A DNA stretch of 64,000 nucleotides. Origin: Bacillota bacterium (GTDB taxonomy: Bacteria; Bacillota; Clostridia; Lachnospirales; Lachnospiraceae). The stretch is taken from assembly GCA_023437365.1 (NCBI GenBank), contig JAEZGK010000015.1, positions 124,001-188,000 of the forward strand, in the 5' to 3' direction. A program made the translations under genes and the position numbers. Shown one piece after another: positions 52,476-61,604 of the stretch (position 1 is its first letter; each line of letters begins with the position of its first letter). The notes beneath the pieces are model-generated. The model was not told the origin of the DNA, made no database searches, and saw only the letters and a program-made list of their open reading frames with translations.

Positions 52476-54437
52476 CTACTTTACTTTTGTCTTAGCTGCT
52501 TCTTCGTAGACAATCTCCAATCCCTCTTGGTAGCCCTTTTCCATCTTGTGGCGGGCTTTCCTGTTGGCTACGCTATCGAAGACAATGGAGAAGTCATAAT
52601 CCTCCGGATACATCTGATCTGCGGAGACCTTCAACTGAAGCCTTTTGTGGTTGATGAATTCCTTCTTTTTCTGAATCTGTACACCAACCTCTCCTTTTTC
52701 ATTTGCTGTTTGAAATACGATTCCAATCTTCTTCTGCGGATACACGACAACACTGTCACCCACTTGAAAACGCTGGCTTCTGGCAGAACCCGGTGCAGGT
52801 GTCTTTGCTTTCGCTACTTTCGGCTGAAGAACGGGAGCTGTCGCAGGGGCTGTTGCTTCTGCAGCATCCTCCAGAAAATCAGAGTCGATATGGTGAAGTG
52901 ATTTCTCGGTGTCTCTGCAGTAAGCTTCGTGATAAGCCCGCTCCAGCATATGCTTTGGAAGCCCCAGACGCTTCGCGATATATAATGCGCAGCTTTCACC
53001 TGCCTCCCCTATCTCAAGGCGGTACAGGGGCTTCAGACTTTCTCTGTCAAATGCCATCTTGGCGTTAATCAGGCCCTCTGCCTTGCCTGCATATTCCTTT
53101 ACCTCCGGATAGTGGGTGGTCGCGACAAAGAGACAACCCTTTTGTCTCAGTTCCTCCAGTATGGCAATCGCAATGCCCATACCTTCCGCCGGATCGGTGC
53201 CGGAACCGAGCTCATCCAACAGGACCAGACTATCCCTGCTGACATAGTTTAAGATGTTGATAATATTCGTAATATGGGAAGAGAAGGTGGATAAGTTCTC
53301 CGTAATGCTCTGCCCGTCCCCAATATCACACAGGACGATATTGTTCAGACAGAGATCGGCATAGGCGCAAGGTACATGCAGGCCACTCTGTGCCATCAGC
53401 TGCAGTAAGCCCACCGTCTTAAGGGCTACGGTCTTCCCACCGGTATTGGGTCCTGTAATAATGATTCCGCTAACTTTATCCCCCAGGATGAAGTTCAGGG
53501 GAACACATTCTTCGGGCTTAATCAGCGGATGCCTTCCGTCATCAATTCTGATGCGGCGTTCGGTATTAATCAGTGCCGGGATAGCCTTCATATCCAGACT
53601 GAGCTTTGCTTTGGCAAAAATAATGTCCAGAGCCTCCATTGCCTCCATGTTCATTCGTATCATAGGAGCGTGTTCGCCTATCATACCTGAAAGGACATAA
53701 AGAATTCGGCGCTCTTCATTGCTTTCTGCAATCTCGAGCAGGGATAGTTCATCCTTTAGCTTTGATACTGCTGTGGGTTCAATAAAATAGGTGGAACCGC
53801 TGGAGGAGATATCGAGCACGGAACCGCTGACCATATTTTTATATTCTCTTTTTACCGGAAGGACGAAGTGACCGTTTCTGGTAGAGACATAGCCATCGGT
53901 AAACCACTCCTTCTTGCTTCGCAGCTGTGCTTCCAGCTTTGCCTTCATTTCTGATTTTATCTGCTCCGATTTACGTCTGATATCCTTTAATTCCTTGGAT
54001 GCATTATCATCCACAGCATTATTTCTAATCGAGTTGTTTAATTCGCGATCAAGCGAGGTCAGTTCACTGATGGAACCTCCATAGCCTGCGATGGCGACAC
54101 CGAGGGATTCCGCACGTTTTAGGAAGCCCTTCATCCGCCTGCAGCCATTGATGAATAATTCAATTTGGGTCAACTGTTCCGGGATAAGCATCGCGCCCTT
54201 TTCTGCCAGTTCTAAAAGCATAGCGATATCCTTCATGGCAGCCAGTGGAGGTGTCCCTATATGATCCAGGACCTTACGGGCTTCCGTAGTGTCATTGATA
54301 CGGGCATTTACCTCCCAGTCGCTTAGATAGGGTCGTAGTGCCAGCAGTTTTTTCTTCGCGGCCTCAGAAATTGCATTTTGACTGAGAAGTTCCAGTATTT
54401 TATTAAATTCTAAGGCGTTCATTGATTTTTCTGTCAT
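52476..54437 (-). CDS. MutS2-like ATPase lacking a Smr domain
   Basis: This 653-residue protein has the MutS2 layout: N-terminal LEFNKILELLSQNAISEAAK, a coiled-coil clamp, then GPNTGGKT (329-336), STFSSHITNI and LLDELGSGTDPAEG (Walker B) and TTHYPEVKEYA. The C-terminus has a KOW/SH3-like stretch (RFQVGDSVVVYPQKKIG) and then ends without the LDLRG Smr nuclease domain of MutS2. MutS2 clears collided ribosomes and suppresses recombination. This Smr-less paralogue may keep only the ATPase role. AAGGAGT precedes the start. Confidence 0.82.
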   Translation of the reverse strand: MTEKSMNALEFNKILELLSQNAISEAAKKKLLALRPYLSDWEVNARINDTTEARKVLDHIGTPPLAAMKDIAMLLELAEKGAMLIPEQLTQIELFINGCRRMKGFLKRAESLGVAIAGYGGSISELTSLDRELNNSIRNNAVDDNASKELKDIRRKSEQIKSEMKAKLEAQLRSKKEWFTDGYVSTRNGHFVLPVKREYKNMVSGSVLDISSSGSTYFIEPTAVSKLKDELSLLEIAESNEERRILYVLSGMIGEHAPMIRMNMEAMEALDIIFAKAKLSLDMKAIPALINTERRIRIDDGRHPLIKPEECVPLNFILGDKVSGIIITGPNTGGKTVALKTVGLLQLMAQSGLHVPCAYADLCLNNIVLCDIGDGQSITENLSTFSSHITNIINILNYVSRDSLVLLDELGSGTDPAEGMGIAIAILEELRQKGCLFVATTHYPEVKEYAGKAEGLINAKMAFDRESLKPLYRLEIGEAGESCALYIAKRLGLPKHMLERAYHEAYCRDTEKSLHHIDSDFLEDAAEATAPATAPVLQPKVAKAKTPAPGSARSQRFQVGDSVVVYPQKKIGIVFQTANEKGEVGVQIQKKKEFINHKRLQLKVSADQMYPEDYDFSIVFDSVANRKARHKMEKGYQEGLEIVYEEAAKTKVK

Positions 54438-54476
54438 TATAATACTCCTTCATTCCTAATCGATCTTTTCGTTCTT

Positions 54477-54534
54477 ATATAAAAGCCCACAGGTGCTCTA
54501 CCGATACAAAATGGATAGAATACTCCCTGTGGGC
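54477..54534 (-). terminator. Terminator of the small membrane-protein transcript
   Basis: GCCCACAGG and CCTGTGGGC (54485-54493, 54526-54534) form a 9-bp stem; on the minus strand TTTTATAT follows. Confidence 0.75.
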
Positions 54535-54583
54535 ATGCTGTCTTATGAGCAATACAAGATGAATTGATGAAGCATTTCACTTG

Positions 54584-54766
54584 TCATAAATAAAAGGCAT
54601 AACAGGATAACCCTATTATGCCTTGGATTCTGAAGAATGGTTTGAACCAAACCTTCTCTATAGCAAGACAGTTTCGAGTATTTCTGTAAAGGTAGAAAGT
54701 TAGGCACAACAAAATAAGGTATACAACCAAGGTACCTAACAAATTCAATTCTGTGCTACTGAGCAC
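54584..54766 (-). CDS. Small membrane protein (60 aa) in its own transcription unit
   Basis: GTG 54766 opens a 60-codon frame with one hydrophobic helix (LGTLVVYLILLCLTFYLY) and a basic C-terminal half. An AAAGGACGG site with ATG 54794 sits upstream in another frame, and that frame stops after 12 codons. The true start may therefore be damaged by a small deletion, or GTG is used with a weak AAGG. A consensus promoter (54835-54863) and terminator (54477-54534) frame it exactly, which supports a real transcript. Function unknown. Confidence 0.5.
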   Translation of the reverse strand: MLSSTELNLLGTLVVYLILLCLTFYLYRNTRNCLAIEKVWFKPFFRIQGIIGLSCYAFYL

Positions 54767-54834
54767 AAACCTTATTAACAGATAATACCGACATCAAAAC
54801 CGTCCTTTCAAACATTTCTATTTTTTACATTTGC

Positions 54835-54863
54835 ATTTTATCATAGGTAATTGCGTCTGTCAA
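54835..54863 (-). promoter_or_regulatory. Sigma-A promoter of the small membrane-protein gene
   Basis: On the minus strand TTGACA (54858-54863), 17-base spacer, TAAAAT (54835-54840). Confidence 0.75.
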
Positions 54864-55017
54864 AGTATTTTTCAGAGCAGTCAACGAAAATTTTCGTAAT
54901 GTTCTAATAAAAATCCCTGAAGAAATATTGATTTATAGGGAATGATAGAATGATGAAGAGATTTATTAAAAAAGTATATTGAATTATTCCTATAAAGATA
55001 ATATGATAATATAGTTA

Positions 55018-55121
55018 AATGCTACTAAAAATTCATTAGGACATTTTTTTACAGGGCAGGAGGGAATGCTAATAATAAATAAATGGTTTTGTTTGACATA
55101 ATTAGGTAAAAATGCTACTAT
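55018..55121 (+). promoter_or_regulatory. MarR-gene promoter with repeated AAATGCTACTA motif
   Basis: TTGACA (55093-55098), 17-base spacer, TACTAT (55116-55121). AAATGCTACTA occurs at 55018-55028 and again at about 55110-55120 overlapping the -10 box. A site over the -10 suits autorepression by the MarR protein. The remaining gap (54795-55173) is A/T-rich without other features. Confidence 0.6.
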
Positions 55122-55173
55122 TATTTATATTTAGTTAAAAATATTTAATAATTTATATATAGGAGAGATGACT

Positions 55174-55596
55174 ATGCTAGAGAAAGAATTTGAAAAGCTC
55201 TATTTTAAGTTTCGTAATAATTACTGCAAGAATCTATTTTCAGGTGTAAATGATGATAAGGATAGCTTAAGTCCCACCGAATCCTACTGTGTTGAGGCTA
55301 TTTTCCTGCTTAACCGCCCTACAGTTCATCAGTTTGCTAATTATGTAAATATATCTCAACCGAATGCAACCTACCGTATCAGTAATCTGATCAGTAAGGG
55401 ATATGTCCGCAAGGTGCTTTCTGAGGATGACCGTAGAGAGTATTTCCTTGAGGTTACAGATAAATTTTCCAAGAATTATGGTATGAATGCCAGCTTCAAT
55501 GCACAGTTGATGAGTGGTATTCGTGAGAAATTTACTGAAGAAGAAATTGTGCTTCTTGAAAAAATGATTAAGAGATTGAATTCCATCATGTCTTAA
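55174..55596 (+). CDS. MarR family transcriptional regulator
   Basis: This 140-residue winged-helix protein has LSPTESYCVEAIFLLNRPTV, the recognition helix NISQPNATYRISNLISKGYV and the wing RKVLSEDDRREYFLEVT (D-x-R-x motif). The layout is MarR. ATG 55174 with AGGAGAG (55161-55167) is preferred to ATG 55168. The target may be its own promoter. Confidence 0.88.
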   Translation: MLEKEFEKLYFKFRNNYCKNLFSGVNDDKDSLSPTESYCVEAIFLLNRPTVHQFANYVNISQPNATYRISNLISKGYVRKVLSEDDRREYFLEVTDKFSKNYGMNASFNAQLMSGIREKFTEEEIVLLEKMIKRLNSIMS

Positions 55597-55669
55597 GCGG
55601 GTATCAAATTGGCAGCACCTGCAAAGCAGACATCGTAAGTGTCAGCTGGCAGACGCTTTACTTTGAATA

Positions 55670-55951
55670 TTATTGCCATTGATGGCTGAATTCAAACCTA
55701 TGTAAACAGGTTGCATAGGGCATACCTGTTGTTGGTTTATAGATTTCGATACCTGTAAAATGAGTGTCTTGCACCAAGCCGAGCTTTGGCTTTGCAATGC
55801 AGATGAAACGATATCTCATGCCTGCCTCTTCGCGTTTTGCATAAGCGATAGGATAATAGTCGAAGGAGTCGAGGTGCCGCTTAAGGACATTATATAAGAG
55901 CAGTGCCTCATACGGGGGAATAACCGGATAGTAAACCCAGCTCTTAGGCAT
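55670..55951 (-). CDS. Small conserved protein, function unknown (93 aa)
   Basis: GAGGTG precedes ATG 55951. The 93-residue product starts MPKSWVYYPVIPPYEALLLYN and ends HRFEFSHQWQ; it is rich in Tyr and aromatic residues. No membrane segment or metal motif. I do not recognise a family. It is convergent with the marR gene. Confidence 0.55.
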   Translation of the reverse strand: MPKSWVYYPVIPPYEALLLYNVLKRHLDSFDYYPIAYAKREEAGMRYRFICIAKPKLGLVQDTHFTGIEIYKPTTGMPYATCLHRFEFSHQWQ

Positions 55952-56153
55952 GGTAATTCACCTCAGAAAGAGCGTTACTATATCATATGCAGGACGTAGA
56001 AAATGTTAATATTATCGAGGGAAGGTGTAGATAATTCTGAAAAGACCAGAATTATGGAGATCCCGTTTGGTGGCGTTCTGTCTTCAACTTCTGGCAATTG
56101 AGCACGGCAATATCGGGTATATCTAGAATGTGATCCGTAGAGTGGAGGTAACT

Positions 56154-57782
56154 ATGAGAACAAGAGTATCGAATCCAATATTACCGGGCTTTTACCCGGA
56201 CCCTTCTGTTTGCCGGGTCGGAGAGGATTACTATATGGTGACCTCAACCTTTGCGTATTTTCCGGGGGTTCCGATTTTTCACAGCAGGGACCTGGTACAC
56301 TGGAAGCAGATCGGAAATGTGCTTGATCGGGAGGAGCAGCTTGATCTGTCCGGAGTAAAGCATTCGGAGGGAATTTTTGCCCCGACGATACGGTATCATC
56401 AGGGTACCTTCTATATGATTACCACAAATGTGACCCACGGCGGGAACTTTATCGTGACAGCTCAGAATCCTGCGGGACCCTGGTCTTATCCGTTCTTTCT
56501 TGAGGCGGAGGGGATAGACCCTTCCTTATTCTTTGATGATGACGGAAGATGCTACTATACCGGAACAAGACCCCGCAGAGAGAAAAGCATGGCACATACA
56601 GGTCAGGCAGCCGCAGGAAGTGCATGGATCGCTCCCGATGCCAGGGTTGTGTCAGAGTATTTTGGTGACAATGAGATATTTCTACAGGAGCTGGATCTTC
56701 ATACCATGAAACTGATCGGAGACTCCTATGCCTTATGGTACGGAGCCTTACGCAATGTGGTATGGCCTGAGGGTCCCCATCTGTATAAGAAGGATGGCAG
56801 ATATTATCTGCTGATTGCTGAAGCGGGCACCGCGCATGAGCATGCGGTCACAGTAGCATCCGGCACCAGCCTGACAGAACCGTTTGAGGGCTATCGCGGC
56901 AATCCAATACTGACACACAGGCATCTCGGGAAGAATTATCCGATTGTGAATGTGGGTCATGGAGATTTGGTTGAAACTCAGAATGGCGAGTGGTATATGG
57001 TCGTGCTGGCTTCACGGCCGTATGGCGGTTACTATCGAAATCTGGGCAGAGAGACTTTTCTGGTACCTGTTACCTGGGAAGATGGATGGCCGGTGGTCAA
57101 TGCCGGTGTGGGAAGATTAGAGGATACAGTAGTGGGGCCGGAGCTTGAACCGGTTCCGGTAGATAAAATCCCTGAGCGGGAAGACTTCGAGGATGCTGTG
57201 CTGCCGCCTCATTTTCTCTGGCTTCGTAATCCGAAGCCGAAGAATTACAGCTTGTCTGCACGAAAAGGATATCTGCGAATGAGCTTGGCAGCAGAGAGCA
57301 TTACAGAACAGGTCAGCCCGAGCTATGTTGGTATCAGGCAGACCGGAATGAGCTACATACTTGAGACTTGTATGGAATTTCATCCGCTGAGCAGCCAGGA
57401 GGAAGCAGGCTTGGTGCTTTTGCAGAATAACCGGTATCACTATCGGTTTGTCAGTACGGCAAGAAACGGTATCAGGCTTTTAGTAGTGATCCGCTGTTTT
57501 GACGGTAAGGAAGAGGTTCTTGCGGAGGTCATGATCGGGAAAGAGGAACAGAGGGAGTTAAGGCTACGTGTCATTGCAAAGGGGCAGGAGCTGCAGTTTG
57601 CATATAGCTATGACGGGAAAAGCTATCATATAGTCAAGGCAGAGGTAGATGGCAGAATATTAAGTACGGATGTTGCAGGTGGCTTTGTCGGCACTACCCT
57701 GGGACTGTACTGCTCCTCCGGTGGTGTGAAGAGTGCAAATTATGCGGACTTTGATTGGCTGGAATATCGGAATCAAGAATAA
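56154..57782 (+). CDS. GH43 beta-xylosidase / alpha-L-arabinofuranosidase
   Basis: This 542-residue GH43 protein has a five-bladed propeller with catalytic Asp16 (GFYPDPS), Asp122 (GIDPSLFFDDDG) and Glu206 (WPEGPHLYK). A C-terminal GH43_C2-type beta-sandwich follows (about residues 350-542). It should remove xylose or arabinose from xylo-oligosaccharides. No signal peptide, so it acts in the cytoplasm on imported sugars. ATG 56154 follows GGAGG (56143-56147). An insertion around residues 150-175 (AWIAPDARVV) is unusual. Confidence 0.91.
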   Translation: MRTRVSNPILPGFYPDPSVCRVGEDYYMVTSTFAYFPGVPIFHSRDLVHWKQIGNVLDREEQLDLSGVKHSEGIFAPTIRYHQGTFYMITTNVTHGGNFIVTAQNPAGPWSYPFFLEAEGIDPSLFFDDDGRCYYTGTRPRREKSMAHTGQAAAGSAWIAPDARVVSEYFGDNEIFLQELDLHTMKLIGDSYALWYGALRNVVWPEGPHLYKKDGRYYLLIAEAGTAHEHAVTVASGTSLTEPFEGYRGNPILTHRHLGKNYPIVNVGHGDLVETQNGEWYMVVLASRPYGGYYRNLGRETFLVPVTWEDGWPVVNAGVGRLEDTVVGPELEPVPVDKIPEREDFEDAVLPPHFLWLRNPKPKNYSLSARKGYLRMSLAAESITEQVSPSYVGIRQTGMSYILETCMEFHPLSSQEEAGLVLLQNNRYHYRFVSTARNGIRLLVVIRCFDGKEEVLAEVMIGKEEQRELRLRVIAKGQELQFAYSYDGKSYHIVKAEVDGRILSTDVAGGFVGTTLGLYCSSGGVKSANYADFDWLEYRNQE

Positions 57783-57784
57783 TA

Positions 57785-57821
57785 GAGAGAAAGCCTGCTT
57801 GTATAAGCAGGCTTTCTCTCT
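57785..57821. terminator. Bidirectional terminator
   Basis: AGAGAGAAAGCCTGCTT pairs with AAGCAGGCTTTCTCTCT across a 4-nt loop: a 17-bp perfect stem between the convergent GH43 and AraC genes. Confidence 0.9.
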
Positions 57822-57875
57822 AAAGGAAAGATAATGATACTATGATAAAAAGAAGGATTTGCGCATTGTCAGGGA

Positions 57876-58751
57876 CTAATCATGTACGTGATTTCTTCTG
57901 CGATATAAGTTTTTAAACTCTGTCGGAGTACATTCCTTCAGGTTCTTAAATACCCGGTTGAAGGTAGCGATGCTGGAAAAACCGGCGAGCATAGCCACCT
58001 CTGTAATTGTAAGGTGAGGGTCGAGCAGAAGCTTTTCCGCTTCCTTGACCCTTCTTTGATTCAGGTAGTCATAGAAGGACATATCCGTAAACTGCTTAAA
58101 GAGTCTTGAAAAATGGAATTTACTGAAGCCTGCCACATCGGCAATGGTGTCCAAGGAAATATCTTCCGTATAATTATTACTGATATATTCAAATATGGTA
58201 TTGAACTTTTCGATATACTCCCGCTGTTTATTCAGCTTGACTGCCGGGAACAGGTTCTCGGTATTCATGTATTTACGTCCGGTTACAACCAGCATCTGAA
58301 TAATCAATGCATAGATCGCTTCCTCCCGAAGAGTGTTTTTGCTTTGGTATTCGCTCGACAGCTCATGAAATAGGACCGAAAGCCTCTCATGAATATCCGG
58401 TGCGGTTGACGGTGTGATTAACCGCGGCTGGCTAAGTATTGCAAGGATATTGGATAAGCCCTTTAAGTTGCTGATTAGGGAGAAGTCAAACAGCAATATC
58501 CGCCTTACACCCTCCTTGGGAGCAATTAATTCATGAAGCTCACCCGGGGGAATAATCAGAATATCACCCTCCTGCAAAAGATAGGTAGTTTTTCCGATGT
58601 TAATGGTATATATATTCTCAACCGGCATGATCATCTCGATGGCGGTATGCCAATGAACTGGATAATTATCGGTTTCGTGGTTGATATGGAGTAAAATCGA
58701 GGAGTGATTCTGATAGTCCACCTTCTCAAATATACCGTCCATAATCCGCAT
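57876..58751 (-). CDS. AraC family regulator with cupin sensor
   Basis: This 291-residue protein has an N-terminal AraC-type cupin (DILIIPPGELHELIAPKEG) and a C-terminal double helix-turn-helix (LDTIADVAGFSKFHFSRLFKQ and LTITEVAMLAGFSSIATFNRVF, given in parts, residues about 205-285). Such proteins sense a sugar and switch on nearby hydrolases. It is divergent from GH3 and sits beside GH43, so it is the probable regulator of this xylan cluster. Confidence 0.9.
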   Translation of the reverse strand: MRIMDGIFEKVDYQNHSSILLHINHETDNYPVHWHTAIEMIMPVENIYTINIGKTTYLLQEGDILIIPPGELHELIAPKEGVRRILLFDFSLISNLKGLSNILAILSQPRLITPSTAPDIHERLSVLFHELSSEYQSKNTLREEAIYALIIQMLVVTGRKYMNTENLFPAVKLNKQREYIEKFNTIFEYISNNYTEDISLDTIADVAGFSKFHFSRLFKQFTDMSFYDYLNQRRVKEAEKLLLDPHLTITEVAMLAGFSSIATFNRVFKNLKECTPTEFKNLYRRRNHVHD

Positions 58752-58820
58752 AAATAAAATCCTGCCTTTCAGTAGTATTGCTTGATGTGTCTCTTGATCA
58801 ATCCTTGATTATACTATTTG

Positions 58821-59062
58821 AATATTGCTATACAACTACTCCTTGACTGAGTAAATATTGCTATTTAAATACAAAATTGAATAGATTGACAATTCGAAAA
58901 ATAGAAGTAGCAATTCTTCAAAACCAACTCTTTTATTGAAGAATTAAGCCTTACCTGTATAAAAACTATTTTAATATATCTTTGGGGTTTTGTAAATACC
59001 ATTTGTTAATTGAATGAATTATTTTAGCAGAATAGCAAAACATGAGATTACAATAGCAATAA
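58821..59062. promoter_or_regulatory. Cluster of AATATTGCTAT-like elements between AraC and GH3
   Basis: AATATTGCTAT occurs at 58821-58831 and 58854-58864 (33 bp apart, about three helical turns). Inverted, degenerate copies appear near 58908 (TAGCAATTCTT), 59031 (AATAGCAAAA) and 59052 (AATAGCAATAATT). A 10-bp inverted repeat AATTCTTCAA/TTGAAGAATT lies at 58912-58945. They are candidate sites for the AraC regulator. The 566-base gap holds no gene. Confidence 0.55.
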
Positions 59063-59185
59063 TTGATAGGATAAAAAGCAAATTTTGAGATAGACTGATA
59101 CTAGATGAAAGGTAGAGCAATCATATAATTGAAACTCAGACTATTTTGTCGGTGTATATAGGGATGAATAAGAATTTTGCGGAAG

Positions 59186-59218
59186 GGTTCAATGAGAAGC
59201 GAGTAATCTCATTGAACC
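59186..59218. promoter_or_regulatory. Perfect 12-bp inverted repeat before GH3
   Basis: GGTTCAATGAGA (59186-59197) and TCTCATTGAACC (59207-59218) are exact complements around a 9-base loop. It lies 100 bases upstream of the GH3 start. It could be an operator or an RNA hairpin in the leader; no T run follows. Confidence 0.6.
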
Positions 59219-59317
59219 ATTCTCGCAGACAGGGCATTTTTTGCAGGACCAAACTTGATTTGAGTAATAAAACTTCAGTTACCCATACGATAATGATTTT
59301 ATCAGGAGGATATTAAG

Positions 59318-61477
59318 ATGCAGGATAATCAAGCTTATATGGATGAGTCTTTAAGCTTTGAAGAGAGAGCGAAGGATCTGGTTTCAAAGATGACCTTGGA
59401 AGAGAAGGTCTTCCAGACCCTACATACAGCACCGGCAATCGAACGACTCGGTGTAAAGGCATATAATTGGTGGAATGAGGCTCTTCATGGTGTAGCCCGC
59501 GCGGGTGTAGCTACAGTATTTCCTCAGGCAATCGGCCTGGCAGCAACCTTTGATGAGGACCTGCTGGAGGAAGTAGCCGAAACGATCTCCACCGAAGGAA
59601 GAGCAAAATTCAATATGCAACAGAAGTATAATGATACAGATATTTATAAGGGTTTGACCTTCTGGTCTCCGAACGTAAATATCTTTCGTGATCCGAGATG
59701 GGGTAGAGGACATGAGACTTACGGTGAAGATCCCTACTTAAGCTCCAGATTGGGTGTCAGATTTATCAACGGTATTCAGGGTCATGATAAGAAATATCTG
59801 AAGGCTGCGGCGTGTGCTAAGCACTTTGCGGTACATTCCGGACCGGAGGATATCAGACACAGCTTCAATGCCGAGGTCAGTCAACAGGATTTATATGAAA
59901 CTTATCTGCCCGCCTTCAAAGCATGTGTAAAGGAAGCCGGGGTCGAGGCTGTCATGGGTGCTTATAACAGAACCAACGGTGAACCCTGCTGCGGAAGCAA
60001 GACCTTGCTCAAGGATATTTTGAGAGATGCTTGGGGCTTCCAAGGACATGTGACCTCTGACTGCTGGGCAATCAAGGATTTCCACGAAGGCCATATGGTT
60101 ACAGCCAATGCAGTGGAGTCGGTTGCGCTTGCGATGAACAATGGTTGTGATTTGAACTGTGGTAACATCTACGGTAATCTTTTGTATGCAATCAGAGATG
60201 GCCTAGTCAGTGAAGAGACCATCAATACGGCAGTGACCAGACTGGTTATGACACGTATGAAGCTTGGTTTGTTTGACGATCAGTCTAAGGTGCCATTTGG
60301 CGACATCACCTATGACCGGGTGGATACCAAGGAGAGTCGGCTTCTGAACCAGAAGGCTGCTAAAAAGTGTATCGTATTATTGAAGAATGAGAAGAACCTT
60401 CTTCCTTTGGATAAAAAGAAGTTAAAGACCGTCGGTGTCATCGGACCGAACGCAGATAACCGCAAGGCTCTGGTAGGTAACTATGAGGGAACTGCTTCCG
60501 AGTATGTGACCATATTGGAAGGAATCAAGGAATACCTTGGCGAGGCTGCAAGAGTTTATTATTCCGAAGGCTGCCATCTGTTTAAGAAGGGTGTCAGTGG
60601 ACTCTCAATCGGTAATGACAGAATTGCAGAGGCTCGTGCGATCTGCGATATGAGTGATGTGGTGATTGCCTGCTTCGGACTGGACCCGGGGCTGGAGGGT
60701 GAGGAAGGCGACCAGGGCAATGAATTCGCCAGCGGTGATAAGCCGAACCTAAATCTTCCGGGAATTCAGGAAGAGGTATTGAAGGCCTTAGTTGAAAGTG
60801 GTAAACCGGTAGTGCTGGTCCTGCTATCAGGCAGTGCATTAAGTATTCCGTGGGCTGATGAGCATATTCCCGCAATCCTACAGGGATGGTATCCGGGAGC
60901 ACAGGGCGGAAGGGCTATCGCAGAGGTACTGTTCGGTGATTTTTCACCGGAAGGGAAGCTTCCTGTTACCTTCTATCGTACCTCAGAGGAGCTGCCTGAA
61001 TTTACGGATTATAGCATGAAGGGAAGAACCTATCGCTACATGAACAATGAGGCGTTGTATCCCTTTGGTTACGGATTATCCTATACAAGCTTTGAGCTGA
61101 GCAATATTACTGTAGACTCAGAGGAAATCGTTCCTGGGAAAGCAATCACCTGCAGTATGGAGATAACGAATACCGGTGCTTTTGCAGGAGCAGAAACAAT
61201 TCAGGTATATGTAAGGGGGAAGGCAGACGGTGCGCCAAAGCATCAGCTGAAGGGCTTGAAGAAGCTTTATCTGAATCCGGGGGAGAAGAAGAGGGTGCAG
61301 CTGGAGCTATCCTCGGAGGCCTTTGGTTTATATGATAACAGTGGTAATTTGGTGCTTCATGAGGGTGAGTATGAGCTTTTCATAGGAAGCTGCCAACCTG
61401 ATGCCAGAAGTATTGCCTTAACCGGGACGAAACCGTACAGCAAGACGCTTCTTTCCAAAAAGACTGTTATATTGTAA
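59318..61477 (+). CDS. GH3 beta-xylosidase / beta-glucosidase
   Basis: This 719-residue GH3 enzyme has the N-terminal barrel (SPNVNIFRDPRWGRGHETYG) and the nucleophile Asp248 in GHVTSDCWAIKDF. The middle domain has VLLKNEKNLLPLDKKK, and the fibronectin-like C-terminus has YPFGYGLSYTSFELSN. The sequence type fits intracellular beta-xylosidases, but glucosidase activity cannot be excluded. No signal peptide. AGGAGG precedes the ATG. It sits with GH67 on one strand; a hairpin separates them. Confidence 0.91.
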   Translation: MQDNQAYMDESLSFEERAKDLVSKMTLEEKVFQTLHTAPAIERLGVKAYNWWNEALHGVARAGVATVFPQAIGLAATFDEDLLEEVAETISTEGRAKFNMQQKYNDTDIYKGLTFWSPNVNIFRDPRWGRGHETYGEDPYLSSRLGVRFINGIQGHDKKYLKAAACAKHFAVHSGPEDIRHSFNAEVSQQDLYETYLPAFKACVKEAGVEAVMGAYNRTNGEPCCGSKTLLKDILRDAWGFQGHVTSDCWAIKDFHEGHMVTANAVESVALAMNNGCDLNCGNIYGNLLYAIRDGLVSEETINTAVTRLVMTRMKLGLFDDQSKVPFGDITYDRVDTKESRLLNQKAAKKCIVLLKNEKNLLPLDKKKLKTVGVIGPNADNRKALVGNYEGTASEYVTILEGIKEYLGEAARVYYSEGCHLFKKGVSGLSIGNDRIAEARAICDMSDVVIACFGLDPGLEGEEGDQGNEFASGDKPNLNLPGIQEEVLKALVESGKPVVLVLLSGSALSIPWADEHIPAILQGWYPGAQGGRAIAEVLFGDFSPEGKLPVTFYRTSEELPEFTDYSMKGRTYRYMNNEALYPFGYGLSYTSFELSNITVDSEEIVPGKAITCSMEITNTGAFAGAETIQVYVRGKADGAPKHQLKGLKKLYLNPGEKKRVQLELSSEAFGLYDNSGNLVLHEGEYELFIGSCQPDARSIALTGTKPYSKTLLSKKTVIL

Positions 61478-61509
61478 AGATTTCGAGTAATATTATACTA
61501 GTAAGAGAA

Positions 61510-61556
61510 TAGTGGGAGTGTTATTATTCAGTTATTGAATAATATGCTCCCATTAT
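61510..61556 (+). terminator. Hairpin between GH3 and GH67
   Basis: ATAGTGGGAG and CTCCCATTAT form the base, TTATTATTC/GAATAATA the upper stem. The T-rich tail is weak, so partial read-through to GH67 is likely. Confidence 0.55.
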
Positions 61557-61604
61557 ATATAATTGATGTATTATACTAATATGCAAGGAAATGAGGAAGT
61601 TAAA

